Position numbers and translations under genes: made by a program | DNA from: Phorcus lineatus | Taxonomy: Eukaryota > Mollusca > Gastropoda > Trochida > Trochidae | Assembly (NCBI GenBank): GCA_921293015.1 | Contig: OV121085.1 | Span: 21,775,911 to 21,839,910 of the forward strand | Reading direction: 5' to 3' | Length of the DNA stretch: 64,000 bases | Shown: in pieces, positions 39,405 through 52,368 of the stretch | How positions within the stretch are numbered: position 1 is the first letter of the stretch | Layout: each line of letters begins with the position of its first letter | The notes under the pieces: generated by a model | The model's database searches: none | What the model was told of the DNA's origin: nothing | The model's input: only the letters and a program-made list of their open reading frames with translations

Positions 39405-42400
39405 GTGAGTCTGTAATCAGCGACTCATCATAGGACACTATATCGTACTTACTTAAAGAGAGCTTTTTCAGATACACAAACACCCGCGAGTTTCGTCCCT
39501 CGTTCGGTATCGTAGATGCTAGAGGACAGAAGCTTCATACAGTTGCACATTGTCAGGGTATTGTATTGCTTCACTAATCCTACCTGTAATTAATTGTTCT
39601 AGAGGTGCAGTTCATTTACCTCAGAATCCGAAGGTTATCCACATAGTTGAATGACCGTTGCATGTCAATTGCTATGCAGTTTTACAAGCTCAGAAGGTTT
39701 TACAATGCAACCCTGTAAAGAGTTTTCATCGCCGTATAATGTTATGAGTAATCTAAATGGACTCTTAAATTGTATCGTGCAATAACACAATTGTTCTAAG
39801 TTCAACTTTTTAACAGTTGATGTAGATGAACAAATCAGTCAGTGTAGACATCAGTGATTGAATTGCCTCAAACACCCTGATTTACCAACGAAAAAGAGCC
39901 TGTGTTTCCAATTCAAAGAAAAAAGACAATATATATTTCGTTTTGTGTTCAACAATGGTCTCCTTGTAAACTGTCCACAAGAATTACTTCATACGTTGTG
40001 TAGACAAGGCCACACGTATATAACGCATCTCAAGCATAAAGAAAAGATCTGTTTGTACTGCAATGTCATGGTCTCGTTGAACGATGATTTGTTTCAGTCA
40101 AAAAGGCAGGCTCTATAGACCATGTGTTTCTTTTCAAGATCGTTTTGAAAAGAATACGTTAACGTTTAACCGCGTGATATAAAAATGCAAGTAAAAACAA
40201 ATATTTAAGGTACATCAATGTTTTTTATCTCTAATTTATAGAAAATGGTTGAAAGAGAAGTAAAAAGCCAGTTCAGATAATTATTTCTTTGACAATTTAC
40301 CTAAATATTTACAGTTTTATTATCAGGCTGACTCCCTCAAAACTATTAATATGTGGAGCGTAGGAGATTTCTCTCAAATTTATCTTATGTAAAGTTATTT
40401 CAACTCGCCAATGCGATGTTAAACTCGTGCTGAATACATAATACTCTTTACGGAGAAGAATCTTGACATTTAAAGACTTTGATAGATTGCGAAACTACCA
40501 AGCTGGTCATGAAGCTACATTCTGAACATTAAGATCGTCCAGAGAACTTGGCCAAACTCCCGCATTCCAGCCAGCCATACCTTGGATATCTGGATAAGCC
40601 TTATACACGCTCTGGTGTACGACTGGCCCGCCTCTACGGCTCACCAGGGAACAACCAACAACATCTGTAAACCATATCCACACCAGTGAGTGGAAAAAAC
40701 AAAACAAGTGGGGAAGAGAAACATCACCTTGGCAGCGCCCATAGCGTGGCAGTTTACGTTGTTGTTCCGATCGAAGTTGTGACCATAGGGTGGCGTTATC
40801 GAGACGTTATTCCGGGAACTGCGTGCTGATATACCTACATGACATAGATTCCGGACATAGCCGGAGAAGGGGGTATCGATGAATGAGGAGAAGGGAGGCT
40901 GAGTTGGGGCGTGAAGGGGTATTTGCTACACGTCGAGATCGTCAGATACAGATAATTTCATTTAACAACATAATTATTATATGGTGTATACTATCAAAAA
41001 GAACAAAAAATGATTTTGTGAAATGATTAAATCTCGTTTAAACATTAAACTACTCTAATCATGTCATAAATAACCAACATAGTTATCACTTCACGATACT
41101 CAACCGATATTAAAATCCTTGAGTGACCATTGCAACAGATCTAAGAGATGACATACTGACTCGGTTCATCATGCTTTCAATATTTACAACATTTAACTGT
41201 TTAGAAATTGTTTTGGATAATGATTTGTGTTTTGCAAACTTATATTGGTATAAACGTTAAGGTTAGATAGTATTTTTAAAATGGTCGCCATGTTATTTAA
41301 GTAAAGCCTGTCGGCATTGTAACGGTTAGAGTAAATGAAATCCTCCAAGAAAGATACCAAGCATTGTTTTACAAAACTAGTTGTTTTATAGATGTTTCAG
41401 GATTGTCAATTACCAAATGCTCCCTTTCTGCTTCTTATATTGTTATATATGTTAACTAAGTATCACCTCTTGAAATCAATTAACTGATATCCTATTGATA
41501 CAAGATGACCATTGGAAATATCTTTTACATAGAAATGATTGATAAACTGATGAGAATAGACCAAAAGTTATATTACACAAGTAATATTCCTGTGAAAGAA
41601 CCTGATATACACCAAATCTTTTTAAAGATCGTCTCTGTAAAAATGGATACCATTCCAAGTCGTGTTGAACATTTCCAAGGACTGTTGTACCGTTGAAGTC
41701 TACATGTGTCATGTGACATATTGGTGAGCCAGGATGATGTATGGTGGGGAGGGGGAGTATATATACAAACGCCGGGGGATCTTCGCTTGACATGTGGCCT
41801 TATGAATAAGTACAGAAGAGTGGTTCCGCTCTGGAGCGTGTCTCGATGCTGCAGGACAGATAAGGACCCCCGGCTTACATTTCCTTTACAACTACATATA
41901 AAAACTATCTAGACGTAAACAATGACGGACATATTTCGTATATTTTAATTCATGAATATCTTTTCATAAAAATTAAGTTGATTCAAGAACTACGGTGTTA
42001 CTGCTAACGATTTAAAACATCACATGAAATTAGTACTAGAAGCCGTGATGTGTAGCAAACATTCCACATCCTCTTATTTCTTGATCAGATATATTTCACA
42101 CTCCGATGGTTTTTTTGTACTTTGTGATATCCCCAAGGTCTACATTTATTAATCTGCTGTCATGTTAAAAGAATGCGAAACGATTATTTTACGCCACTTG
42201 TAATACATTTTGCATCATTCATATAAATTAAGGTATATTCTAACATGATGTGGGTTTTAAAGACAAAATAATAGTAAAATATGTTTACTGTGTTTTCTGA
42301 AAACTAAAGTTTATTATAAGAAAAAGATGTTATGAATGAATTTTAGTTTGCCTCACAGTGTTGACTGTTATACCAGTTATACGTTATAATGTACCAGTCA

Positions 42401-42686
42401 CTGTTTTACGTTAAACATGACGTTATGACATTTTCACGAAAATATGTACATTTACAGCTCCCGGATTTTCCTGGTTTGTTAGGTTTAAGAGGCTGAGTTT
42501 TCAGGATGCCATAAAATAAACTTGTCAGGATCACGAAATAGTGAATTTCACGTTAATGGTTTCAAGGCATTTGAAACTAGCTTCGGACTTAAACAGTGAC
42601 GAATCAATAAATCCCCCAATTTTGCACACATGAGTTATATATTCTACCAATAATAACAATTTCTTTTAAATGAAGTTTTTCTTCAG
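39405..42686. other. no supported gene; several protein-like short frames
   Basis: Frames at 40507-40707 (minus), 41476-41793 (minus) and 41706-41912 (plus) are moderately protein-like but have no recognisable domain; some may be exons of the candidate gene ending at 44106. Confidence 0.3.
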
Positions 42687-42778
42687 TACATTTGAAAAGA
42701 AACGTCGATCAAGGATTGGGTTCATTCAATCTCTCTGACCCAAATTCCTCACTGAATAATGCGCAGATGTTTACACTT
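42687..42778 (+). CDS. possible internal exon upstream of the cysteine-rich exon
   Basis: 92 nt between a good acceptor (AGTTTTTCTTCAG) and a consensus donor (ACACTT|GTAAGT). Only one frame is open, giving 30 codons beginning HLKRNVDQGLGSFNLSDPNS, with two leading bases and a phase-0 end that fits the exon at 43816. No homology recognised. Confidence 0.28.
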
Positions 42779-43815
42779 GTAAGTTAACTGTGGTAACTAA
42801 ACCGTTAATTATACCAAATAACGACGTCCTATTAAAGATGGTTAAAAAAACTTGTTGTATTTAGAAACGTTGCTGAATAAATTGATCATCCACAAAAATC
42901 TTCTTTGTCTAAAATTATGACTGATATCAATATAGATTCTAAAGTAAACACAATTCACTTCAGCTGAACATATCAGCGACTATACGAACTCTGTACGAAG
43001 AACGATATCTTACCTTAGGACACGTTGATATTGAGTTGAGCTTTGCTGGTCAAAGTACACCATGAACTGTGTTCAAATTCCCTCTTGATGAAGTATGTTC
43101 CAGGTGTTTGAGTATATTTCACAGGTATCCTATACAGGTATCACATTGCTGCAGGTGAGGGAGGTAGATCTACGTCCATACAAACCCGCTCATCTCAAGA
43201 CGCGGGCAGGTAAAGTGGGTTACGGCGCTAAGGTTATGGGTCATTTGGGAACATCTAATCAATTAGCGCCGTGATATTACATCTCCCTGTGTGTCTGTTT
43301 CTTGCATTTGGGTCCGATCTCCTGTTTGATAGATCAATTAACGCATTCCACGAGGTGTACAGTTGTAGCTCCAATGGTAATAACAGTTCCTGTCAATTGT
43401 TTCCTTTATGTTAGAATTTAAGGTATAACATTAAAATTTTCCTGTACTGTAGTGACGTTCCTTCAAATATTTCTCAGTTCCTCTTTTCTGGAATCATGGA
43501 ATTTCAAGATTCTTTGCGCCCATTATTGCAAAAGGTTAAAAAAGAAGTGCCAGTCTGTTAAACCACGATAGTGTCCATCCACAATTCTGCACAAAAGTGA
43601 AAACTGTATTGCAGAGCGTTTCCAAAGTATCCATTTGTTAGTCCATGAGAACGTCCAATATTTTACACAAGTGTTAGGGAATTGTATAAACGCTTCCTGG
43701 ACAATGAGGAAGATTTAATAAACAATCGACACAATTTCTAAGACGTCTGTTACAATGTCTGTCGAATGTTGGCCGATGCCTGCGAACAGTGGTTATTATC
43801 TTGCTATATGTTCAG

Positions 43816-44106
43816 GTGCCACTCGTGAAGAATGTCGTCTGTCGCGTATTCAAGAGAGCAGACGACACATCTAACGGCGACTGTAACACATTGGGACCTG
43901 CAGGCGATCTCACCAAACCTCTATCTGGTCAGTCGTGCTTTAACTCTCAGGTCGGATACGGTATCACGCCAGGTGAGAGCTTTTTGAACTGCAAACAGCC
44001 AGGTGTCAAGGTCACCCACTGCAAACACACGACCCTGTGTAACCTCCCTCTTTCATCAAGCAGAACCATCAAACTATCTAATAAGGGCTTCAGCATAGTA
44101 ACATAG
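43816..44106 (+). CDS. possible terminal exon, six-cysteine domain (Ly6/uPAR-like?)
   Basis: The acceptor TTATCTTGCTATATGTTCAG is followed by 96 codons and TAG. The peptide has six cysteines: VVCRVF, GDCN, QSCFN, LNCK, THCK and LCN. The final THCKHTTLCN resembles the C-x(4-5)-CN closing motif of three-finger Ly6/uPAR proteins, and the C-to-CN span (~68 residues) suits that fold. Cysteine spacing elsewhere is not canonical, and the tail after LCN is neither clearly hydrophobic nor a GPI signal. If real it is the end of a secreted or surface protein whose signal peptide lies upstream. Confidence 0.4.
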   Translation: MPLVKNVVCRVFKRADDTSNGDCNTLGPAGDLTKPLSGQSCFNSQVGYGITPGESFLNCKQPGVKVTHCKHTTLCNLPLSSSRTIKLSNKGFSIVT

Positions 44107-46463
44107 TCTCTGAATGAATAATTAATGCCCTTTCCCAAGTTGGGTTTTTTCAACTGATGATAGTCACTTCTGATATTCTCACTTTAAGCAGATCCGTCCT
44201 GCCCTCCTAACTCAAACCAATATTGTCTATCGATGCATAATTAATAGAATGTTTAAAGCAACAGAGGCAGTTACCCTACACATTGATTAATAGTGCCACT
44301 TTGTTGAACATGCGGCGATGTGGATCAGTCACACCCCCTTACCTTCTATTGAACGTTCAATAATTAACCAAGCATTGTACCGCCATCAAAGACGATATGA
44401 ATAGAGATGCACCATTGAAAACATTATCATACAGCAACTGATAGGAGTTCATGGTACTTGCAACGTTGTTTTTCTTCCGGATTCCAGAGGAGTTCTTGAT
44501 AAAGACGACCCATGATGTTATTATAAATCCAAATCCAGAGGGATGATATCCGCGCTGTTTTCCATCCGGATTTCCTTTGTAATCATCGTTTGGAATAACG
44601 GGGACCAATTCCGAGCTCTGAAGTATTTATAAGTACCATCGTCTTCATATACACATAAAGAATCATAATACTCTGTGTACTATATGGTTTTCTGAGTTTA
44701 CATCAAAGAACTGGATAATGGAATAGTGGTGCATAAATAGTTTGATCACAGCTTGATTATACAACCTTAATAAATAGTGCCATATGTAACACGCATACGT
44801 TCCCAAAGTAAATTTAGTTCCTTAGATATGTCAGCTCGCTTCACATTAGTCTGTCGTTTCCGTCTTATTATAGGAAATATATTTCGTTTTTGTCTACACT
44901 CATTGTAAACAGCTATAAACAAATCAACCTGTGTTTTTATCCACTGTGAATATGTTTCGTTATATCCCTAAATTGTGTCTTATTTCTGTCAGTAACTTTC
45001 AAAACTTTGGCAATAAAGATATTTACCTTGAAGATTGCAGTCAGATACAAATTTTCCCCTTTTTTTCGACGAGCAAGAAAATAGTTATAAAATTGATACG
45101 AATGAAGGCATTCAAAAGTATTCAAACAAAGCAATTGCTCATTTTAATATTATTTAAAGTATGTAAGCATTTTTATTGTTAGTGTAGGACTTTCGTCGTT
45201 GCAAGTAAGATCTGATTTTTATCAAAAGGCTTGAAATAACTGTTTGACATAAGTTTATTTCAATTCGGAATGCTGCTAATTGCTGAAATTTTTTTGGGGC
45301 CCTATATCATACGTGTATGTAGTCAAATCGAGACTTGCTTAATGAGGACCTAGACTGTATTAATGGCTCCTATTTAATTCACAGTCATAAAGCAGGACTA
45401 TACATTACGATTATTCGCACTACTAGTCAGGGGTACAAACTTTCGTTATGTTTTGTCTCCTAAAAGACAAGTACTGTGTACGTAACGTGAGCTTTAACAT
45501 CCATTATCATTCACTGACTATCGTTAATATATTTTAAAAAGCAACCTTATTTATATTCTAAAAGCATTTACCAAATCATTATATTTCAGTAAATAAAAGG
45601 ACAACATAACCAAAATTCTAAAATGATCTTGCAGGTGACGGGAGAAGGTGTTTAGACTAAAATTCGTCAATTCCTTGGTCTTGCAGTTTCGCATGTAAAA
45701 ACAGTAAATTTTACACTTACTGATTATTTACCTAGACTGCAGTTATTGTTTCTATAGTTAAGATCGACTAGGGAGTACTGCATTGGGTGTCTGCACATAC
45801 ATGGGGTAAGGGAAGGTATAGAATGATGTCAAATGTCAAATGTCTTTCCTAAGACTAAGTTACAGTCTATCGTAAGGTAGAATGCTGTACTCGGTGACAG
45901 AACTTCTATATGCACGCGATACTAGATAAGATTTATCGATGACGCATCGGGTTGTTATCGGGTCACTTTGACTTTGAAACGCATGCAATAAACACTAACA
46001 AAACTAAATAGGATGGGTTTGATAACTGTCATCCGATTACACTTCAAAAGTATCTATTAAGTTATAGATTATTAACCTAAACAGTTTTTTACCTTTATGT
46101 TCCGTTATAAGGCCATTTTATCGTATAGCTTGAAAGTAAAAGATAATTTTTTACATGTTTTGTCTGTGTAGTTTAAATTTGATATTAGAACGTTGTTTTG
46201 ATGTACACAATAAACCTGTAACCTCATAGGCTGAATTGAAATTCTAACATGGAAAGTTCAACATCAAACCTGTAGTGTCAATGTTAATAGACATGCATGT
46301 AGTCGATAGACTTTTCACTTTGAACATATGGCAAACGAACGACGAAATATGAACATTAAAAATAGGAATAACGGACATATCCTCCCTTTCTTATGCATTT
46401 AAATGTGTATTTAAACATCTCCAATGCCTTTGTTGACGTCGTAAGTGGTTATGAAACGTCAAG
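44107..46463. other. no feature seen
   Basis: Downstream of the cysteine-rich exon; the first AATAAA is only near 44770. Otherwise AT-rich spacer. Confidence 0.4.
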
Positions 46464-46894
46464 TTAAAGAGACACTTCATGATAGTTCATTGTATCATAT
46501 TGGGCTTTCATATACGTGTGAAAAACATCAATCATGATATCCATCCATACAATCTCACATATCACCCATCCTAAAATGCTAATAATAAAAATTTTCAATG
46601 TAAATTGATCAATACCCTATACGTGTTCCGAAGCCGACATTGAACGTGCAGTTTACATGAATACTTGTTATATAAAATTTCAAAAGCAATCATATAAAAT
46701 TTTATCTCCAACCTGCTTTAGACAAGTTTCCAAAATTACCTTAAATTAATTGACGATCGTCATTGTCCGGTTTTCAACTGGTAACTTTAAATCGTCAGTC
46801 TGCTGTAGCGAATAGCATTAAAATCACTCTTAACAGTACTCCTCGATGAAATGACATTATTGAAAAAATTCCCTCTATCGTAGTGTATCTTTAA
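46464..46894 (+). mobile_element. TTAA-flanked MITE, diverged copy
   Basis: Starts TTAAAGAGACACTTCATGATAG and ends CTATCGTAGTGTATCTTTAA; the reverse complement of the right end begins TTAAAGATACACT. Internal landmarks CATTGTCCGGTTTTC and CTCGATGAAATGACATTATT tie it to the family. Confidence 0.65.
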
Positions 46895-47368
46895 ATCATA
46901 GTCTGTCAGCCCGTTATTAAGGGTATCCTTCATCGCTCATGCTCTTTCATGATGGAGAAAAACTTTCATAAACGTTTCAATCTTGCCAAATACACCTACC
47001 AATCCATTTGACGTGGCACTCCTTGTGAGCCTTTCCTTTAACAGGCTAGGTCATGTGGATAAATTTTATTCTCAAAACAAACCAAGCACACATATAGAAA
47101 ATCGGAAGAAGGAAGACAAATGGTATATTTTGGATAAAGGCCATACGTACAAAGTGGTTATACATTTGAGTTACCAATTTTATTGTGAATTGTTATCAAT
47201 CGAAGAATTGACATTTTCTCAATATGTTGTGAAGTTATTTATTAAATCTACGTCTAAATTGCTACGTAGAGAAAAGTACTGTCCGGAATTTAGGAATTTA
47301 ATTTAAATGCTGACGTATGTCCTCTGAGCGTTCACATTACAATCAACATAAATTATAGCTCCTTGAAA
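46895..47368. other. 107-codon frame, unrecognised
   Basis: Plus-strand ORF 46983-47306 between two MITEs has no motif I recognise and no splice or poly(A) context. Confidence 0.25.
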
Positions 47369-47719
47369 TACCCTGGTATCCTTCGGGCCAGAGCCTCGCC
47401 GTAGATAACCAGGCAGGTCTCCGGTTTGAAAAACATGGCGGCGCTATTACCGAAGTATTTAATGTCATAATACCAGACACATGTATATTGTTGCATGCTT
47501 AACAAGATCGTTTTATTTTCAAGCTATCAAAGGCCGTGCTTTCTTGCTGCTAAGGTCTAAGTTAGCGTTTTATACCATTTGCACGAGAAGCCCCGCTAAA
47601 CGACGTCTTTTAGACTTAAAACAAATTGTTTGCATTGGCTGACAAATTACAGGCTATAGATAGCGTTGAGTAACTTGCCGTCAGTGATACAAGGCTTTTG
47701 GCTCAAAGGATACCAGGGT
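47369..47719. mobile_element. MITE with ACCCTGGTATCCTT termini
   Basis: The left end ACCCTGGTATCCTTCGGGCC and the right end (reverse complement ACCCTGGTATCCTTTGAGCC) form a terminal inverted repeat of roughly 27 bp. Flanks CTTGAAA and CTTTAAA may be an imperfect target duplication. The ~350-bp body is non-coding and unlike the TTAA family; superfamily not assigned. Confidence 0.65.
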
Positions 47720-48204
47720 CTTTAAAAGAGAAACGCTGATACAAATACTGTGATGGAGTATGAAGTCGTGGCCACTACATCCAAGTTTCTCCCAGATTTA
47801 CAAATATCTGTATTGGAGTACCAGAAACATGTATGCGATTACAGTGGACAACACGGTTTAAGTTCTTATGTTCACTTCCTTAATTTCAGATTAGTGGATT
47901 TTCTCCTTAAACAGTTAGTTCAAGTGGAAAGTTATGACGTTTCGAAGCGGTTCTGAAATACTAACTTCAAGACCTTCAGTTCTTACTATAACGCGATGAA
48001 ACATTGGTCACTACCTGAATATTTGTCGTATACTTATGCAGAATAGTAATACACAAATATATGTCAGGTAATGTAACTAAACAACAGTTTAAAGATCTAT
48101 TCCAGAACATACAAAGTAAAGACGTTAAAGTAACGTTTCAAATCGCGAATCGTAACGCCTCAGCAACGCCCAAATGCATTCGATAAAGCGTATTTTTAAC
48201 ATCT

Positions 48205-48420
48205 TCAAACCTGAAAACCAACTAGGGCCTTGGCAAAGTGCACGGCAGCATTGTCATGAAGCTGCAACAAACCTTTGCGCGTCTTACCCCATCATTTCCA
48301 TTACATCAAGCACATCGTTAATGTTTTCCTCTGTGGTGACATCAGATGGTGAAACAGGGCGTCGCTGGTCTTCGGTGCCTACCCCGACCCTAGTTATTTC
48401 AGGACACCACGATAACGCAG
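48205..48420 (-). pseudogene. decayed mariner-like transposase fragment
   Basis: The minus strand shows, in one frame, QRRPVSPSDVTTEENINDVL (like the GRP.T.TTEENV linker after the mariner DNA-binding domain). After an internal stop and in another frame it shows KGLLQLHDNAAVHFAKAL, like the HDNAP.H block around the second catalytic Asp. Most of the intervening catalytic region is deleted. Non-functional. Confidence 0.5.
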
Positions 48421-48959
48421 CTATATGATGGAGCAGAGTCACCTCATATATGTTATACATCTTCATGAAATTCGGTTGAACTTTATTTTTAAAAACGGAG
48501 ATACTTGATCACAGCTCTATACATTTAGTTCTGTCCATTTTAGTAGACAACGTGGTGTACTACTGAAGAAGAGACTATTACAACAGCTGAGGTGTATGCA
48601 CCTCGTACCATTGATGCTCCAATGTTATGTTCTGTAGGTTCTGACATTTGTATGTATTCAGGCGAGACACTTTTGGGACAACCCTCGTTCTTTCGGCGTC
48701 TATATCCCACTTTGTACATGTTTTTTTTTATTCGATTCCCATATGTTACAAGTCGATTTATTTCTAAGAGTCGATTATCTGAATGTACGTATAATCAAAA
48801 TGAATCACTTTCAAATGGAAGTCAAACATGATATAGCTAAATTATATGATAGTCGTGCAACGCGAAATTCGAAAGCACTGTCATAGTCGGCAAGTTGGTA
48901 TACTATATATATAGATATATAGATACGTATCAATACCTACAGAGGGAAAGCATCCTTGG

Positions 48960-49060
48960 CCTTCTTTCACAGCCCTAAGTTGATCGTAAGTCCTGAAGGT
49001 AACCTTAGTGCAATGTTAAAGGTTAACCTTAGTAAAGGTTACTTTGTGAAAGGAGGGCTA
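48960..49060. repeat. imperfect palindromic repeat, TTTCACA...TGTGAAA
   Basis: Left CCTTCTTTCACAGCCCTAAG pairs roughly with right ACTTTGTGAAAGGAGGG, and GGTTAACCTTAGTAAAGG repeats internally. Probably a small foldback element. Confidence 0.5.
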
Positions 49061-49264
49061 GGCCTTGTCTCATCAGCGTATACAAGATAGGTATATGAAT
49101 GTCAGAACGCAAACTTGACGTTCTCGGCGTGGCGATTAGGTCTAACATTTATTGACCAGATGCAAGAAGCTGTAGAATAGAGCACCCATGTGCGCTGTGC
49201 TTCGTGCACGGTTACAAGGAGGCTGCTAAGCATTATACACGTTCAAGCATAATTATGCATTTAT

Positions 49265-49531
49265 ATAGATATACAGAGGCTGAAATCAAACTTTCCATGT
49301 ACATGAATACCATTTATATACCATATCAAACACTATAAACGCTACGTATTTTTGTCTGCTTTAGAAAAGTTTCCATTAGTTGGACTAATAAGCGCATCAC
49401 GGTAGTTCATTGTCCGGGTTTCGATCATAATCACTGCTACGATACAGTTTCAGTAACTGTCAGTTCTTCTCGACTACATGACGCCATTGATAAAATTTGC
49501 TATATATGACTCTACTAACTCGGTGATGTGC
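49265..49531 (+). mobile_element. internal fragment of the TTAA MITE family
   Basis: Contains GAGGCTGAAATCAAAC, CATGTACATGAATACC, TTCATTGTCCGGGTTTCGATC, CTTCTCGACTACATGACGCCATT and TATGACTCTACTAAC in family order. No TTAA termini remain. Confidence 0.5.
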
Positions 49532-51420
49532 GCTGGGCATTCAGGTTAAATGTGTTTAAATTTGGATGGTAATTCAGCACATTTCTTATATTGCATCTGA
49601 GATTGACCGCGAGCATCCGATATGTAAGAAGACCACTTTCAACGATTTTCTTTATGTTATCTTAATTTCAGTAAGTCCATTCTAGTCATACATGGTGATA
49701 CACAACATTACTTGACATTTGCTGAACCGTCCGTATAAAAAGCCTCTGGGAACATTCCTTACAGCCTGGCAGGGGTCTTTCTCGCAGGATTGCGTAGAAA
49801 CTCGATCATGTGTCCGGATTGTCAAAGTTATTTCACAGCTTAAACAGTCACAAACAAATGTTAAATATGGTTCATACGACTTATTAAGTACATCTAGAAC
49901 TTCAAAGACATATTGCCCTGATAACGACAGACAGAAAACCTCGTATAGGTTTTGTAACATGGTTTTATATGTATATTTAAAGATCATACTATATCCTGCC
50001 AACCACTTACTCGCAGTCATCAGTCTCACCAAGCCTAAATACTTATATCAGATCATGATAAGTCTGATTTCGATCACTTCGGAGAGCCTCTAGTATGTGG
50101 GGTCAAAATTCGGACACCCATGGAGAATAGACAAAGTATTTTCATGCCTAAGGTATCCCTTGAAAAATGTTAACCCCTATGTTGATATCTTGTAACATAT
50201 CCCTCGCATCTATAAATGACATTGCAAATATTGAATCTTGAAGGCTCTATATGTGTTAATATCAGTCGACCGTGCTCCGAGGAAGACCCATATCAAAGTT
50301 GTCTCTACACCTTGTTATTTACATGGTGAATATGAAATGGGTCTCTATTAACCCATATTCATATAGCTTTATTAAAAGGGTCCCCTCAGGCAGTGTTTTG
50401 ACTCGGAATATATCCAAAATAGGTTATACAAATATAGTTCACTTTCAAGAAATGTGAAGAGACATTCTCAAAGAGATTATCTTGTATATAATCATTAGTA
50501 AATATATTTGTTTATATAAATAGAAACGATATATCATTTGTTGCTTATTATACATTTGATGTGCCTCGCTTTCGACGGGTGATAGACGAACTGTCTTCCA
50601 GCGGCTTTGTGAGTCAGTTTTTCACTGATAAAAGCACCCTGTAGCTATATATATATTCGGAAAAATAACGAAATAACGAATTGGCCTAGTTTAACCGTTT
50701 ACAATGGCTCGTAAAGGTTGTTATAGAATTGATTGATAAACTGATGATTAAGAGAAAAGGTAATGGACATGCTTGTTTGGATTCAGCAGTTTCTTTGTAT
50801 TTAGGTAGATTTTGAAAACAGGATAACAGGGAAGGGGAAACTGAAGAAGGGAACAATTGTTGATAGGTAAAAGATATCAGGAAAATTAAATAAAAGGTTG
50901 AGGTTTTTTAATTATACAAGTTTAGCAAAGTAGTGCAGAATATTAACACCATGGAAAATGTCCCAGAGAAAAGTTTCCATCTTCTGCAAACAAACTTTTT
51001 CTAAATAATTCCATATTTATCGCTTTTATCTCAAATTCCTTTCATTGATTCAACGATTTCTTTGATAAATAAATGGACTATCTCGACTACCAAATTGATG
51101 CTAAAAGCATTAGAGCATCCAGGTGTTTCATTACAGGTAGATAGTAACTTCACAACTCCTCCCCCCTTTCTCCTCCCCAACGGCTACTGATAAAACACAC
51201 AGAAGTGTAGACTTATATTCAGTCTTTGAAATATCATTCTCGAAATTTATTGTTTTATCAAATATAAGAAGTAATGGTAATGGATCAAAACGTGCTTTTC
51301 AAGAGATTATGTTGACAAAAGTAACAAAAGGATAATGAATTTATTCCCTTGACGTAACCATTCCAGACTTGATTTAACCCTCTGATGTTTTATTTCTCAA
51401 ACTAAGAGGCTGTGCAGGCG
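49532..51420. other. no gene supported
   Basis: Overlapping antisense frames of 124 and 116 codons at 49.7-50.1 kb; neither is recognisable. AT-rich elsewhere. Confidence 0.35.

Positions 51421-51457
<37 letters not shown>
51421..51457. repeat. (CAT)12 microsatellite
   Basis: Perfect run of CAT/ATC trinucleotides. Confidence 0.95.
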
Positions 51458-51891
51458 TGTGTGGAATGCATCAATGTATTAACAGATACTCATCATCCCA
51501 TTTTAATATTCATTGAATTCAATATTGAAGGCAAGGAAGCATGCATTGTTTTAAAAATATTGGAAACCTTAGGTGAAAGATTTCTGCAAGATATGGACTA
51601 TTTACTGGCGTACGTAGATATTTGCCTTGCCATGTAGAAACTTAACACGCGTGGTATGATCGGAATCCAACTTAAAGAAGCAACTTCCCATATTCCCTTT
51701 CTGAATTAGAAATGGTTAACACTTTATTTTCGCGCAGAAAAAATCATTTGAATAATACCAAGAAAACATTTTCGTTCAAATATTAAAAACAAGTCTATGC
51801 TTTCTAAATGAATTCTTGGTTAATGTAACACATACACTTCAGGCAACTGACACTTGGCTTACGGATAATGACCTGGATCTCTTACAGTGAC

Positions 51892-52368
51892 ACAGAGTAT
51901 GTTTCATGATTTTTAATTTGGCTTTGGTAAGAGCCAAAGTACCTTATGACCTGAGTTAAGTTAAAATCGCCGCCCTAAACTTGCATCTTTGGCTCTAAAA
52001 TGACAAAATTATGATATTTTCTTGTTTTCACTGATAATTGGAAAACGGCCCTATAAATGTTAAAAATTCGAAATTACGTGTCCAATTAACGTGTATGTTA
52101 CTTAAATGACCTACTAAACACTTTTAACCAATATTTGTGTTTGTGTCTGCAGTAAATAAGTTTCCGAAATTACGTTTGAATCATTGGCGCGCGCCACTGT
52201 CCGGTTTTCGATCACAAAACACGACATTAACCTGTTTATTGTCAATATTGTGAACTGATAAGCATTAGGATTATGATTTTCAGAAACAGCCACTACTTCT
52301 CGATGAAAAAACACCATTTGTGAAGTTTGACATATTTGACTCCAACAACATACTCTGTGCCCCTTTAA
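51892..52368 (+). mobile_element. TTAA-type MITE, copy 2 (sister of 14270-14735)
   Basis: The first ~200 bp after AGTGACACAGAGTATG differ from copy 1 at only a few bases; the middle carries a short insertion (AATTACGTTTGAATCATTGG region). The right end is CATACTCTGTGCCCCTTTAA. The left border reads TTAC rather than TTAA, one base off. Confidence 0.8.

Noticed and set aside
40507..40707. Minus-strand frame with AYPDIQGMAGWNAGVWPSSL
   Set aside because: Looks protein-like and is in a GC-richer patch, but I could not place splice sites or match a family.
49682..50093. Antisense pair of 116- and 124-codon ORFs
   Set aside because: No recognisable domain on either strand, no splice or poly(A) context; mutual overlap suggests a stop-poor stretch.
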